A stretch of 19,696 nt of DNA, taken from contig CAYTPE010000017.1 in assembly GCA_964439885.1 (NCBI GenBank), positions 1 to 19,696 of the forward strand. Reading direction: 5' to 3'. A program made the position numbers and the translations under genes. Of the stretch, positions 11,947 to 19,656 are shown one piece after another (positions within the stretch are counted from its first letter, which is position 1; each line of letters begins with the position of its first letter). The stretch comes from CAYTPE01 sp964439885 (lineage in GTDB: Bacteria > Patescibacteriota > Patescibacteriia > Magasanikbacterales > GWA2-37-8). Below the pieces are notes generated by a model that did not search any database, had not been told where the DNA came from, and was given only the letters and a program-made list of their open reading frames with translations.

Positions 11947-13731
11947 TCACTGCTCTGCCATAGGCACGAGCACGTCGGTAGCGCCCGCCACGTCAATCGT
12001 AGTGGTACTCGAAGCATACCCACTACCACTTAATGTCAGTGTGTAGGTGCCTGCTGTCAGGTTATCAAAAAATGTTTGTCCGGGGGGGACGCATGTGTCG
12101 GTGTAGGTAAAAGCAATTTCAGAAAAGGTTGGTGTGTATTTATTATTATCGCTATGCAAAAAAACTTTATAGCGCATGTACTGCTTATCGGAGCTGGTCG
12201 GTGCTACTTGCGTGCTGGTTACAGTAAAGAAGCTGCTCCCCGTCCCGTCTGGACCAATGTAGTTCCACGTCGCTGGAGTACTACTATTGCTCGTGGCTAT
12301 TTGCACCAACACCGGACGAGTGCCCGCTTGCACGGGCTGCGTGGTGGGGTTGAGAAGTACATTGCTGTAGGTTACTTTCGTACCAAGATCAAACGTGGCC
12401 GACTCAAACCACCCATCTTGGCGATAATTATTTCCAGATTTTTTAAGTACCACATCTCCTGGCGACGCCGTACCTGATACATTACCATCGTCCGCGGCAT
12501 ATCTTCCTTCGACAAATGTTGTGGCTCCCGCTCCACCCGACCAATCGGTTTGTCGCACATACCCAAGGCCGGTAAGCACACTTCTATCGTATGATGTACC
12601 GGTAAGACGAGCGGTAATATTGGAAAGTGGTAGTAATGTGCCGGCGTCTTGTACTTTTACGAGTAAAGAATTATTGGAATGTGCTTTAAGCACCAGCATC
12701 ACATCCTGGTTTGATCCGGGCTGCAGCATGAACGGCTCCAGAGGTATGGCCCCAGCGAGATCATAACTATTGCTGGTGATTGTAAAATTATACGTGTCCC
12801 ATTCCATGTTATTCAGAGCCTTGTTCCCGGCCCCATCGGTCGTAAAACTATTACTATATTTATATACGACTGGATCTGTTCCAAGCAGCTTGGCCCCCCG
12901 CACCGTGAATGGTACATTTGCTATCGGCGCGCACGCCTGATTCAAAGTATGCACAGTCATAGCGGCCAGTTGGTCGATCGAGAAACTTATATCCGTTACT
13001 TTTTGGCTTACTACATTCGCTGGTGGTTTAATAGGACTCGGGTTGCCGCCTGTAGGCGCTACGGTGTAGTCGGATGAAAAATTATTTTTGGAAACAGTGA
13101 TTGCGTAACTCGCGGTACCGGTGGGCGTATCCACAATGCGTAGGTAGCCGTTCACATCGGTTGTATCATCAACTGTCACGGCTGGTTTAACGCTCACCAC
13201 CTGCACACGAGCTCCTTGGACCGGCTGGCCAAAAGCATCAAAAACATTAATAAAGAGGGCGCCGTTCTGCGAAGCACCCTCGAGCCCTTTTGGCCCTACT
13301 ACCGTGCTGAGTACTGCCGGAGTTTTTTGTGCGCACCCATTGCACATGGCCGACATTTCTACCAATTTATAATCGGCGGGTGACGAATCATTCGGGCTCC
13401 CGCCCGCGGTTCCATCGAATGAATCGTCAATATTGCGCACTGTTGTTGTAATAGTAAACGCGACGCCGTCGCGCGTGACCGATTTACTGCGTGCCAAAAC
13501 CCCGCTTGGCACGCCACCCGAGATGCCAATACTTTGGTACGGGAGATTACGCACCACTTCGAGTTCTTCACTGAGCACCGCTGTTTCCAAAATCGTCACA
13601 CGCGACTGATACACAATTTTAGAAACGAACACGATGGCGCTATAGATGCCGAGGGCGAACAACGCAAAAATACCGATGGCCACGATGACCTCGATAAGAG
13701 TAAAGCCCCTCTGTTTATTCACGACAAGCAT
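11947..13731 (-). CDS. Large type IV prepilin with carboxypeptidase-regulatory-like domains
   Basis: 594 aa. MLVVNKQRG then FTLIEVIVAIGIFALFALGI gives a prepilin peptidase site G9-F10 with Glu14 at +5. After a short pilin helix region the protein is far longer than ordinary pilins. It carries several beta-sandwich-like repeats: LFINVFDAFGQPVQGARVQV with DVNGYLRI (about 155-215), CAPIANVPFTVRGAK with TDGAGNKAL (about 265-310), LLVKVQDAGTLLPLSNITAR (about 355-385), and a final GTYTLTLSGSGYASSTT segment. The first three look like carboxypeptidase-regulatory or Cna-B type domains. CNGC (near 130) could form a disulfide. It is first in a three-gene prepilin operon. A tip adhesin is a reasonable inference. 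The promoter predicts a leaderless mRNA starting at or near this ATG. Confidence 0.88.
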   Translation of the reverse strand: MLVVNKQRGFTLIEVIVAIGIFALFALGIYSAIVFVSKIVYQSRVTILETAVLSEELEVVRNLPYQSIGISGGVPSGVLARSKSVTRDGVAFTITTTVRNIDDSFDGTAGGSPNDSSPADYKLVEMSAMCNGCAQKTPAVLSTVVGPKGLEGASQNGALFINVFDAFGQPVQGARVQVVSVKPAVTVDDTTDVNGYLRIVDTPTGTASYAITVSKNNFSSDYTVAPTGGNPSPIKPPANVVSQKVTDISFSIDQLAAMTVHTLNQACAPIANVPFTVRGAKLLGTDPVVYKYSNSFTTDGAGNKALNNMEWDTYNFTITSNSYDLAGAIPLEPFMLQPGSNQDVMLVLKAHSNNSLLVKVQDAGTLLPLSNITARLTGTSYDRSVLTGLGYVRQTDWSGGAGATTFVEGRYAADDGNVSGTASPGDVVLKKSGNNYRQDGWFESATFDLGTKVTYSNVLLNPTTQPVQAGTRPVLVQIATSNSSTPATWNYIGPDGTGSSFFTVTSTQVAPTSSDKQYMRYKVFLHSDNNKYTPTFSEIAFTYTDTCVPPGQTFFDNLTAGTYTLTLSGSGYASSTTTIDVAGATDVLVPMAEQ

Positions 13732-13737
13732 GGCGCT

Positions 13738-13766
13738 AGTATACCATGCGCACAGTTTTACGTTAA
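13738..13766 (-). promoter_or_regulatory. Promoter of the prepilin operon, predicted leaderless
   Basis: In minus sense TTAACG (13761-13766), 17 nt ending TGG, then TATACT (13738-13743). Only six bases separate the -10 from the ATG at 13731, so the transcript should start at or next to the A of the start codon. The galU promoter has the same TGG-TATACT. Confidence 0.7.
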
Positions 13767-13791
13767 GGTAGAAAGTATTCTCTATTTACGG

Positions 13792-13797
13792 TACAAT
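13792..13797 (+). promoter_or_regulatory. Candidate -10 of recQ
   Basis: TACAAT lies 33 nt before the recQ ATG. No good -35 is visible at 16-18 nt, so this is tentative. Confidence 0.3.
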
Positions 13798-13830
13798 AGA
13801 TCAACTACTTTGCACTATTTATCCCGGCCC

Positions 13831-15981
13831 ATGCCCACTCCGCTGCACATATTACAAAACACCTTTGGCTACACGGAATTCCGCCATAACCAGGAAGAAA
13901 TCATCCAAACCGTGCTCGGCGGGCAGGATGCGTTTGTGCTCATGCCCACCGGCGGAGGCAAATCGCTCTGTTACCAGATTCCGTCACTACTATTAACTGG
14001 GCTGACCGTTGTGATCTCGCCGCTTATCGCTCTGATGAAAGACCAGGTGGACGCGCTGCGCGTGAACGGTATCGCGGCGGCGTATCTGAACTCTTCGCTT
14101 GAATCAGACGAACGTGATCGTGTGTTCAACGATCTGCACAACAACAAATTGAAACTGCTCTACATCTCCCCCGAACGACTGTTTGGCAACGAACATTCGT
14201 TTATTTCGTTCCTCAAAAAATTACCCGTTGCTCTTTTTGCCATTGATGAGGCCCACTGTATATCGCACTGGGGGCACGACTTCCGTCCGGAGTATCGAAT
14301 GCTCAGCGCGCTCAAACACGAATTTCCCCGAGTCCCAACCATCGCGCTCACCGCTACAGCCGACAATATTACCCGTGCTGATATTGTTGAGAAGCTCGAG
14401 TTAAAAGACTCTCGTATTTTTATTTCAAGCTTTAACCGCGCCAATATTTCCTACGCTGTTGAACCCAAACGCAACCACTACGATCGACTCACGCGCTACC
14501 TGCACAAACATCGTGATGACTCGGGCATTATTTACACTCTCTCGCGCCAATCCACCGAGCGTATCGCGGCCGATCTCACCGCGGATGGGTTTAGCGCGCT
14601 CCCCTATCATGCGGGTCTGAGCGCTGATATCCGCGAGAAGCACCAAGAGAAGTTTGTGAACGATGAAGTAAAAATTATTGTGGCTACCATTGCTTTTGGC
14701 ATGGGAATAAACAAGTCCAATGTCCGATTTGTTATTCATGTTGATCTGCCCAAAAATATTGAAAGTTATTACCAGGAAACCGGACGCGCCGGGCGTGATG
14801 GGCTCAAAAGCGAAGCGTTGCTTTTTTATAGTGGCGGCGACGTTATTAAATTAAAAAACTTTGCCACGGTAGAAGATAATGCCGCCCAAACGAGAGTCAT
14901 GCTGCGCAAACTCGATCAGATGGCGGCACTGTGCGAAACCACGAGCTGCCGACGCAAAATGCTACTCAATTATTTTGGCGAAGAAGCGCCCGACTCCTGT
15001 GATAATTGCGACAATTGCCTCACTGAATTTGAGCGAGTTGATGGTACCACCATCGCGCAAAAAGCCCTTTCGGCTGTGGCGCGGCTTGATAGTCGTTACG
15101 GCATGAGCTATGTTATTGATTTTCTGCGCGGTTCACGGTCGGAAAAAATCAAAGACGAGCACCGCCGCCTCCCTACCTATGGAGTAGGGGCCGACCTAAG
15201 TAAAGAAGAATGGTACCGGTATCTGCGCGCGCTCGTGGCTCAGCACTATTTGCAACAAGCCGGCGATGAGTACCCTGTTCTCAAATTAACTCCACAGAGC
15301 CCGGCGGTTTTAAATGGCACGGAGAAAGTATTTTTTAATCAAACCATCAGCACCAAAGAGTCGGACGAGGACGCGCTCCCCTACGAAAAAGATTTATTCT
15401 CGCGTCTCAAACGAGTTCGTGCCACGCTTGCCGCTGCCGAAAATGTACCAGCGTATATTATTGTGTCGGACGCGACCCTCGTTGAGCTCGCGACATACTT
15501 ACCACACAACGAAGTAGAGCTCAGAAAAATGTCTGGTTTTGGTGATGCCAAAGTGGCGCGCTACGGTGCAGAATTTTTGGAGGCGGTGGTGAATTATTGC
15601 CGAGCGCACCAGCTTGCTTCGCGAACCGACCAGAAAATTCCCAAGCGGGAGGCCGCTGTGCGCAATAAAAAAACAAACGGTGGCACCTCGGCCACGCAGC
15701 AAGAAACATTTGATCTCTTTCAAACCGGCTTCACCATCGCGCAGATTGCCAAGCGTCGTGAACTTTCCGAAAGTACCATCGAAGGTCACCTCGCGCATTT
15801 TGTGGCGCTTGGTAAACTACGTGTGAGCGATGTTGTTCCGTCTACTAAAATTGAACTTATTCGATCCGCCATTCACCAGCACGGCTCCTCAGCTCTTTCT
15901 CCTATTAAATATGAGCTAGGTGACGCGGTGAGTTATGGTGAGATTAAACTTGTGCTGGCTGAATACACCAACACAAAATAA
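13831..15981 (+). CDS. recQ: ATP-dependent DNA helicase RecQ with C-terminal helix-turn-helix
   Basis: 716 aa from the ATG at 13831 (MPTPLHILQNTFGYTEFRHN); the open frame to 13534 runs through the divergent prepilin gene and is rejected. Superfamily 2 motifs: PTGGGKS (39-45), DEAH (139-142), then IALTATA and QETGRAGRDG (315-324). Zinc ligands of the RQC region are Cys368, Cys373, Cys390, Cys393 and Cys396. An HRDC-like domain follows (about 520-590, with ELRKMSGFGDAKVARYG), and a helix-turn-helix at the end (about 626-665, FTIAQIAKRRELSESTIEGH). RecQ unwinds DNA 3'-5' in recombination and fork repair. No SD is visible. Its stop is five bases from the stop of the convergent regulator. Confidence 0.96.
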   Translation: MPTPLHILQNTFGYTEFRHNQEEIIQTVLGGQDAFVLMPTGGGKSLCYQIPSLLLTGLTVVISPLIALMKDQVDALRVNGIAAAYLNSSLESDERDRVFNDLHNNKLKLLYISPERLFGNEHSFISFLKKLPVALFAIDEAHCISHWGHDFRPEYRMLSALKHEFPRVPTIALTATADNITRADIVEKLELKDSRIFISSFNRANISYAVEPKRNHYDRLTRYLHKHRDDSGIIYTLSRQSTERIAADLTADGFSALPYHAGLSADIREKHQEKFVNDEVKIIVATIAFGMGINKSNVRFVIHVDLPKNIESYYQETGRAGRDGLKSEALLFYSGGDVIKLKNFATVEDNAAQTRVMLRKLDQMAALCETTSCRRKMLLNYFGEEAPDSCDNCDNCLTEFERVDGTTIAQKALSAVARLDSRYGMSYVIDFLRGSRSEKIKDEHRRLPTYGVGADLSKEEWYRYLRALVAQHYLQQAGDEYPVLKLTPQSPAVLNGTEKVFFNQTISTKESDEDALPYEKDLFSRLKRVRATLAAAENVPAYIIVSDATLVELATYLPHNEVELRKMSGFGDAKVARYGAEFLEAVVNYCRAHQLASRTDQKIPKREAAVRNKKTNGGTSATQQETFDLFQTGFTIAQIAKRRELSESTIEGHLAHFVALGKLRVSDVVPSTKIELIRSAIHQHGSSALSPIKYELGDAVSYGEIKLVLAEYTNTK

Positions 15982-15989
15982 ATTTATTA
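15978..15989. other. Palindrome joining the recQ and regulator stop codons
   Basis: The convergent genes meet at ATAAATTTATTA. TAA (15979-15981) ends recQ and TTA (15987-15989) is the complement of the regulator's TAA; the centre is a perfect AT palindrome. No GC-rich terminator stem is present between the genes. Confidence 0.45.
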
Positions 15990-16730
15990 CCTACCCACCA
16001 ACGGCATCGCGCTATCCCACGCCATATCAAACATCGCTTTCATCGTGGCGGCAATGGTTGGCTCTTTGATGAGAATGACAAATAAATTGTTGGCATGAAT
16101 CCGAAACATCGCCACGGTATCGCCGTAAATAGCGTTATCGTTTTGAATGCCGGGGCATGACGCTATGCGCGAGCTATATGTTTTACCCGCCGTAATAGCG
16201 TATCGTTTGGAACTCTTCTTGGCTTCCGGTGTATCAGCAATAATTTCTTTGGTCGTAATTTCATTTGTGTGTACGGCTTCGGCAATACGCTTAAACATAT
16301 CCGCAAAATGTTCTTCCACCGCGCGCAGATCCGACCAAAAACGAATGCTGTTGGCTGTACAGATCTCATTATACACTTCTTCAATCCCTCGCCGACCTTC
16401 AAGCACAGTTACTTTTGGTCGCCCCACTATGTCATGTTGTAAATTCTGAAGTTCAGGCACGAGCGATTGCACCGCTTTAAATTGATGCTCTGCCAACTTT
16501 GCCAAACTTTCCGGATCTTTAGCTTTGAAATATTCTTTCTTGCCCGAGGGGTACATTTCGATGAGCCCCCTCTCGAGCAAATCTCGCACATGCAGATACG
16601 CTGTCGGCCGTTTCACTCCGGCCTTTTTGGCGATATCTTGAATTGACGACGTACCCAGCGATAACGTCGCCACATACACTTTGGCGGATTTTTCGGATAA
16701 ACCAAGGTTTTGAAGTACTTCTAATCGCAT
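15987..16730 (-). CDS. TrmB-family transcriptional regulator
   Basis: 247 aa. The N-terminal 65 residues form a winged helix: LQNLGLSEKSAKVYVATLSL, SIQDIAKKAGVKRPTAYLHV, RDLLERGLIEMYPSGKKEYF. This is the standard TrmB pattern. A coiled stretch (about 70-95) and a C-terminal effector-like domain follow (VTVLEGRRGIEEVYNEICTA, FWSDLRAVEEHFADMFKRI, NDNAIYGDTVAMFRIHANN). TrmB proteins sense sugars in archaea; in CPR bacteria they are frequent and mostly uncharacterised. It is divergent from the ABC transporter operon, so it may regulate that operon and itself. A good promoter overlaps a palindrome just upstream. No SD precedes the ATG at 16730 (AATTGTATGT). Confidence 0.88.
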   Translation of the reverse strand: MRLEVLQNLGLSEKSAKVYVATLSLGTSSIQDIAKKAGVKRPTAYLHVRDLLERGLIEMYPSGKKEYFKAKDPESLAKLAEHQFKAVQSLVPELQNLQHDIVGRPKVTVLEGRRGIEEVYNEICTANSIRFWSDLRAVEEHFADMFKRIAEAVHTNEITTKEIIADTPEAKKSSKRYAITAGKTYSSRIASCPGIQNDNAIYGDTVAMFRIHANNLFVILIKEPTIAATMKAMFDMAWDSAMPLVGR

Positions 16731-16755
16731 ACATACAATTTAATAATATAACAAT

Positions 16756-16784
16756 ATAATAATATAATAATTTATAACTGTCAA
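16756..16784 (-). promoter_or_regulatory. Promoter of the TrmB-family regulator
   Basis: In minus sense TTGACA (16779-16784), 17 nt, TATTAT (16756-16761). The region from 16741 to 16774 is nearly pure A/T with repeated TAATA units. Confidence 0.8.
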
Positions 16785-16795
16785 CATTTCTGACA
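16779..16795. promoter_or_regulatory. Candidate operator for the TrmB-family regulator
   Basis: TGTCA (16779-16783), seven bases, TGACA (16791-16795): an inverted repeat lying on the regulator's -35. The sequence TCTGACATTT around its right arm recurs at 16877-16886 inside the candidate promoter of the ABC operon. A shared binding site for both divergent promoters would explain this; inference. Confidence 0.45.
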
Positions 16796-16866
16796 TTTTA
16801 CTAAATAATAAGTGGCTATAATAAGCCATTTTGTGATTTATATATGGCTTAAATTAATCGATACAA

Positions 16867-16895
16867 TTGACCGTATCTGACATTTATGATAATCT
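16867..16895 (+). promoter_or_regulatory. Candidate promoter of the ABC transporter operon
   Basis: TTGACC (16867-16872) with TAATCT (16890-16895) at 17 nt, or GATAAT (16888-16893) at 15 nt. A TCTGACATTT copy (16877-16886) sits between the hexamers. Upstream, TGGCT (16813-16817) and AGCCA (16824-16828) form another small inverted repeat. Confidence 0.45.
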
Positions 16896-16920
16896 AAGGT
16901 GTTTACTTAATAACAATTAT

Positions 16921-17913
16921 ATGACCAAGAAAACAATCGCGGCGGTGCTCATTCTCTTCGCCCTTATTGGCGGCGGAATACTGCTTCACAAACCGAAGGT
17001 TGCTCACAATACGATTAATTCGCCACTGAGAATCGCTTTCGTTCCATGGATTGGTGACGGTATTTATTATGTAGCTCGCGATAAAGGTTTTTTTAGCAAA
17101 GAAAATATTGCGGTAGATCTTATTGAAGTGAGCGACCAAACAACCGGTCGTCAGCTGTTGCAAACCGGCCAGATTGACGCGCTCTATTTAACGCCGGAAA
17201 GTGTGGCGGTGGCGAGTGATGCTGGTGTTCCCGTAACGGTGGTAGCGGCGGGCGACCGAAGTAACGGCGCCGACGGTATCATTGCCACTCAAAATATACG
17301 CACACTTGCAGATCTGAAAGGTAAAACAGTTGCCTTCGAATTTGGTTCGACCTCACATTTTTTACTCTCATACTTACTCGATACCGTGCATATGTCGACG
17401 AACGATATGACAGTGGTGAATAATGTGGCGCCCGATGCCGGAGCAGCCTTTGTGGCTGGAAAAGTTGACGCCGCCGGCACATGGGAACCCTGGCTTTCAA
17501 CGGCGAATGAACGCGCTGGCGGGCATCTCTTAGCGAGCTCGAAAGATGCCCCCATCTTGTACGACATTCCCATCTTCCGTACAGACGTGGTGCGTGGTCG
17601 TACTGCTGATATTCGAAGTTTTTTGCGAGCCAGCTTTGCTGCCCGCGAATGGATAACGACGAACCAGAACGAAGCACAGAATATTATCGCACACGATTTG
17701 CACATTACAAACGCCGATGCGGCCGAACAAATGAAGGGAGTGTACTGGTTGAGTTATGAGGAGAATATAAAAAACATTACTAATGGTGAATACTCGATTC
17801 AAAACGCTGTTCAAAAAGCAGGCGACCTCTGGTATAGGCTCGGAATTACCAAAAGCAATCTCAATGCGAATCAAATTGTCGATCCAACAATACTCCAAAC
17901 TTTATACCAATGA
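16921..17913 (+). CDS. ABC transporter substrate-binding protein, SsuA/TauA/NMT1 type
   Basis: 330 aa from the ATG at 16921; the TTG at 16867 lies in the promoter. MTKKTIAAVLILFALIGGGI is a hydrophobic N-terminus that may act as a membrane anchor, since no lipobox Cys is present. The body is typical of the taurine/nitrate/sulfonate/thiamine-precursor group: LRIAFVPWIGDGIYYVARDK, GFFSKENIAVDLIEV, LLQTGQIDALYLTPESV, ADGIIATQNIRTLADLKGKT, FEFGSTSHFLLSYLL and VDAAGTWEPWL. The ligand cannot be assigned. It overlaps the permease start by four bases (ATGA). No SD is seen upstream. Confidence 0.9.
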   Translation: MTKKTIAAVLILFALIGGGILLHKPKVAHNTINSPLRIAFVPWIGDGIYYVARDKGFFSKENIAVDLIEVSDQTTGRQLLQTGQIDALYLTPESVAVASDAGVPVTVVAAGDRSNGADGIIATQNIRTLADLKGKTVAFEFGSTSHFLLSYLLDTVHMSTNDMTVVNNVAPDAGAAFVAGKVDAAGTWEPWLSTANERAGGHLLASSKDAPILYDIPIFRTDVVRGRTADIRSFLRASFAAREWITTNQNEAQNIIAHDLHITNADAAEQMKGVYWLSYEENIKNITNGEYSIQNAVQKAGDLWYRLGITKSNLNANQIVDPTILQTLYQ

Positions 17914-18695
17914 AAAACACTGCCTACAAAGAAAAATTAATTTACGGATCACTTGCATTTGCTGGTTTGGCCTGTTTTGTTGTCCTCTGGTGGGTTATAT
18001 CTCGCGCGCTTGCAAAGCCATTTATTTTACCCACACCACTCCAAGTCGTGCGTGCATTGGCAGCCCTATTCCTTCATGATGATTTGTTTGGCAACGCACT
18101 AGCCAGCGTGTCGCGCATTCTTACCAGCTTTATCATCTCGTGCGCGTTTGCAATTCCTATCGGCATTATGCTCGGCATTTCTAAGCGCTTTAGTGCTGTT
18201 ATTGAGCCGCTCATTGGCTTCATCCGCTATATTCCCCCATCCGCTTTTATACCACTCGCCATCATATGGTTTGGCATTGGCGCTGGAGAAAAAATTGTTG
18301 TGCTTGTTTTGGGGGTGGCGCCGTATCTTGCCCTGCTGATTGCCGACCTCGTTCTAAACACGAGGCACGAGCTTGTGGACGCGGCGCTCACGCTTGGCGC
18401 GAGCCGCGGCGCAATGGTCGCGCGCGTGATTATACCGCACGCCCTACCGGGTATGTGGGACGCTTTTCGGGTTATGGTAGGATCCGCGTGGACATACCTC
18501 ATTATCGCGGAAATGGTTGGCGCCTCACTCGGCCTTGGACATCTCATGATTGAAGCACAACGATTTCTACGAACCGATACTGTGTTTGCTTCGATGCTGG
18601 CTATTGGCACGGTCGGTCTTATTACCGATTATAGTTTTAAATGTGCATACGGACGCCTGTTCCCCTGGAGCGAAAAATCATATGCTCGAAATTAA
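17910..18695 (+). CDS. ABC transporter permease, SsuC/TauC type
   Basis: 261 aa with about six hydrophobic helices. The signature is that of binding-protein-dependent permeases: PFILPTPLQVVRAL near residues 36-49, GNALASVSRILTSFIISCAF, EPLIGFIRYIPPSAFIPLAI, and the EAA loop DAALTLGASRGAMVARVIIP with HALPGMWDAF, the part that contacts the ATPase. WTYLIIAEMVGASLGLGHLM and RTDTVFASMLAIGTVGLITD complete the family pattern. It forms the inner-membrane channel. The start overlaps the binding-protein stop as ATGA and the end overlaps the ATPase start by 14 nt, so all three are coupled. Confidence 0.92.
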   Translation: MKNTAYKEKLIYGSLAFAGLACFVVLWWVISRALAKPFILPTPLQVVRALAALFLHDDLFGNALASVSRILTSFIISCAFAIPIGIMLGISKRFSAVIEPLIGFIRYIPPSAFIPLAIIWFGIGAGEKIVVLVLGVAPYLALLIADLVLNTRHELVDAALTLGASRGAMVARVIIPHALPGMWDAFRVMVGSAWTYLIIAEMVGASLGLGHLMIEAQRFLRTDTVFASMLAIGTVGLITDYSFKCAYGRLFPWSEKSYARN

Positions 18696-19428
18696 TAACG
18701 TATCCAAAACACAGTACCATGGGAATGAAGGTGTCTCGGTGATAGATAACTTCAATCTCACGGTAAACGACCATGAATTTGTTGCCTTGGTCGGCCCTTC
18801 TGGTTGCGGTAAAACAACACTACTCAAAATGATTGCGGGGCTCAGCGAACCGTCAAGCGGAACAATTCTTGTTGATGGTACGAAGATTACCGGCCCAGGT
18901 AAAGATCGCGGCTTGGTGGCGCAGCATTTTTCTTTGTTTCCCTGGCTCACGGTAAAGAAAAATATATCATTTGGCCTGTCACTTCACAAAACACCCAAAC
19001 ACCACACTGACGCGATTACAGATCACTATCTAGAAGCGACTCAACTGAAGGAATTCGCCCATTTCTACCCAAAAAATTTATCCGGCGGCATGCAACAGCG
19101 CGTGGCGATAGCTCGCACACTTGCTAACAAACCACGCATTCTACTGCTCGACGAGCCTTTCGGCGCGCTTGACGCTCAAACCCGCTCGGCGATGCAAGAT
19201 CTACTTATATCGCTCTGGGAAAAGGAACGGATGACGGTTGTTTTTATAACTCACGATGTGGCCGAAGCGGTGTATCTGGCCGATCGTGTGTGCGTGCTTG
19301 GTAAACGACCCACCTCTATTATTCACTCCTTTACCGTGCCCTTCGCCCGACCCCGAAAACGGGATCTCAAACAATCGGTTGAATTTTTTAATTTCGTCAA
19401 TAAAGTTACTGAAAAACTCGTGGTGTAA
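18682..19428 (+). CDS. ABC transporter ATP-binding protein, SsuB/TauB type
   Basis: 248 aa from the ATG at 18682; the frame open to 18550 belongs to the permease region. Walker A is GPSGCGKTT (38-46), the Q-loop is in LVAQHFSLFPWLTV, the signature LSGGMQQRVAIARTL starts at 133, Walker B is ILLLDEPFGALDAQTR (Asp157, Glu158), and the switch His is in VVFITHDVAEAVYLADRVCV. LFPWLTV is characteristic of the nitrate/sulfonate/taurine class. It powers uptake through the adjacent permease. GGAG about 12 nt upstream may serve as an SD. Confidence 0.94.
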   Translation: MLEINNVSKTQYHGNEGVSVIDNFNLTVNDHEFVALVGPSGCGKTTLLKMIAGLSEPSSGTILVDGTKITGPGKDRGLVAQHFSLFPWLTVKKNISFGLSLHKTPKHHTDAITDHYLEATQLKEFAHFYPKNLSGGMQQRVAIARTLANKPRILLLDEPFGALDAQTRSAMQDLLISLWEKERMTVVFITHDVAEAVYLADRVCVLGKRPTSIIHSFTVPFARPRKRDLKQSVEFFNFVNKVTEKLVV

Positions 19429-19619
19429 ATGATGCAATGCTCTCGCTCTTAAGGCTGTCGCGCCTCGCCTCTATATCGCCATCTCGAACCCTCTTCCCTA
19501 ATCTTTAACCATAAAAATGGTTGACGATTGCGAAAGGAAAATAATTTCTCAATAATTTTTTAATAACTTCTTAATAATTCCATTACTTACCAAAATAAGT
19601 AGATGTTTTTGTTGGAGCC
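19429..19619. other. Spacer between the ABC operon and tRNA-Leu
   Basis: No convincing gene. AACCAT (19507-19512) and ATGGTT (19517-19522) form a 6-bp hairpin with a four-A loop but no T-tract follows. No clear terminator for the ABC operon was found. An 11-bp phased repeat lies at 19540-19583. Confidence 0.5.
19540..19583. repeat. Four 11-bp AT-rich tandem units
   Basis: Units start at 19540, 19551, 19562 and 19573: AATAATTTCTC, AATAATTTTTT, AATAACTTCTT and AATAATTCCAT. The period is exactly 11, close to one helical turn, so the A/T tracts face one side of the DNA. They lie 37 nt upstream of the tRNA-Leu -35. Confidence 0.7.
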
Positions 19620-19648
19620 TTGATTTGACACGAAAGAATTGATAGTAT
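19620..19648 (+). promoter_or_regulatory. Candidate promoter of tRNA-Leu
   Basis: TTGATT (19620-19625), 17 nt, TAGTAT (19643-19648), giving a start near 19655, two bases before the tRNA. A consensus TTGACA at 19625-19630 has no -10 at a normal distance. Confidence 0.5.
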
Positions 19649-19656
19649 GGTGGCAC

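Noticed and set aside
13534..13830. RecQ N-terminal extension of 99 aa
   Set aside because: It runs antisense through the prepilin gene and its promoter and does not resemble RecQ; the ATG at 13831 gives the family N-terminus.
2339..16878. 12-mer TTGACCGTATCT before the lone pilin gene (minus, 2339-2350) and before the ABC operon (16867-16878), as a shared operator
   Set aside because: In a window of this size, both strands counted, several 12-mers are expected to match by chance, and the flanks do not align.
18550..18681. ATPase N-terminal extension
   Set aside because: It overlaps the permease in another frame, and MLEINNVSKTQ at 18682 is the normal start of the family.
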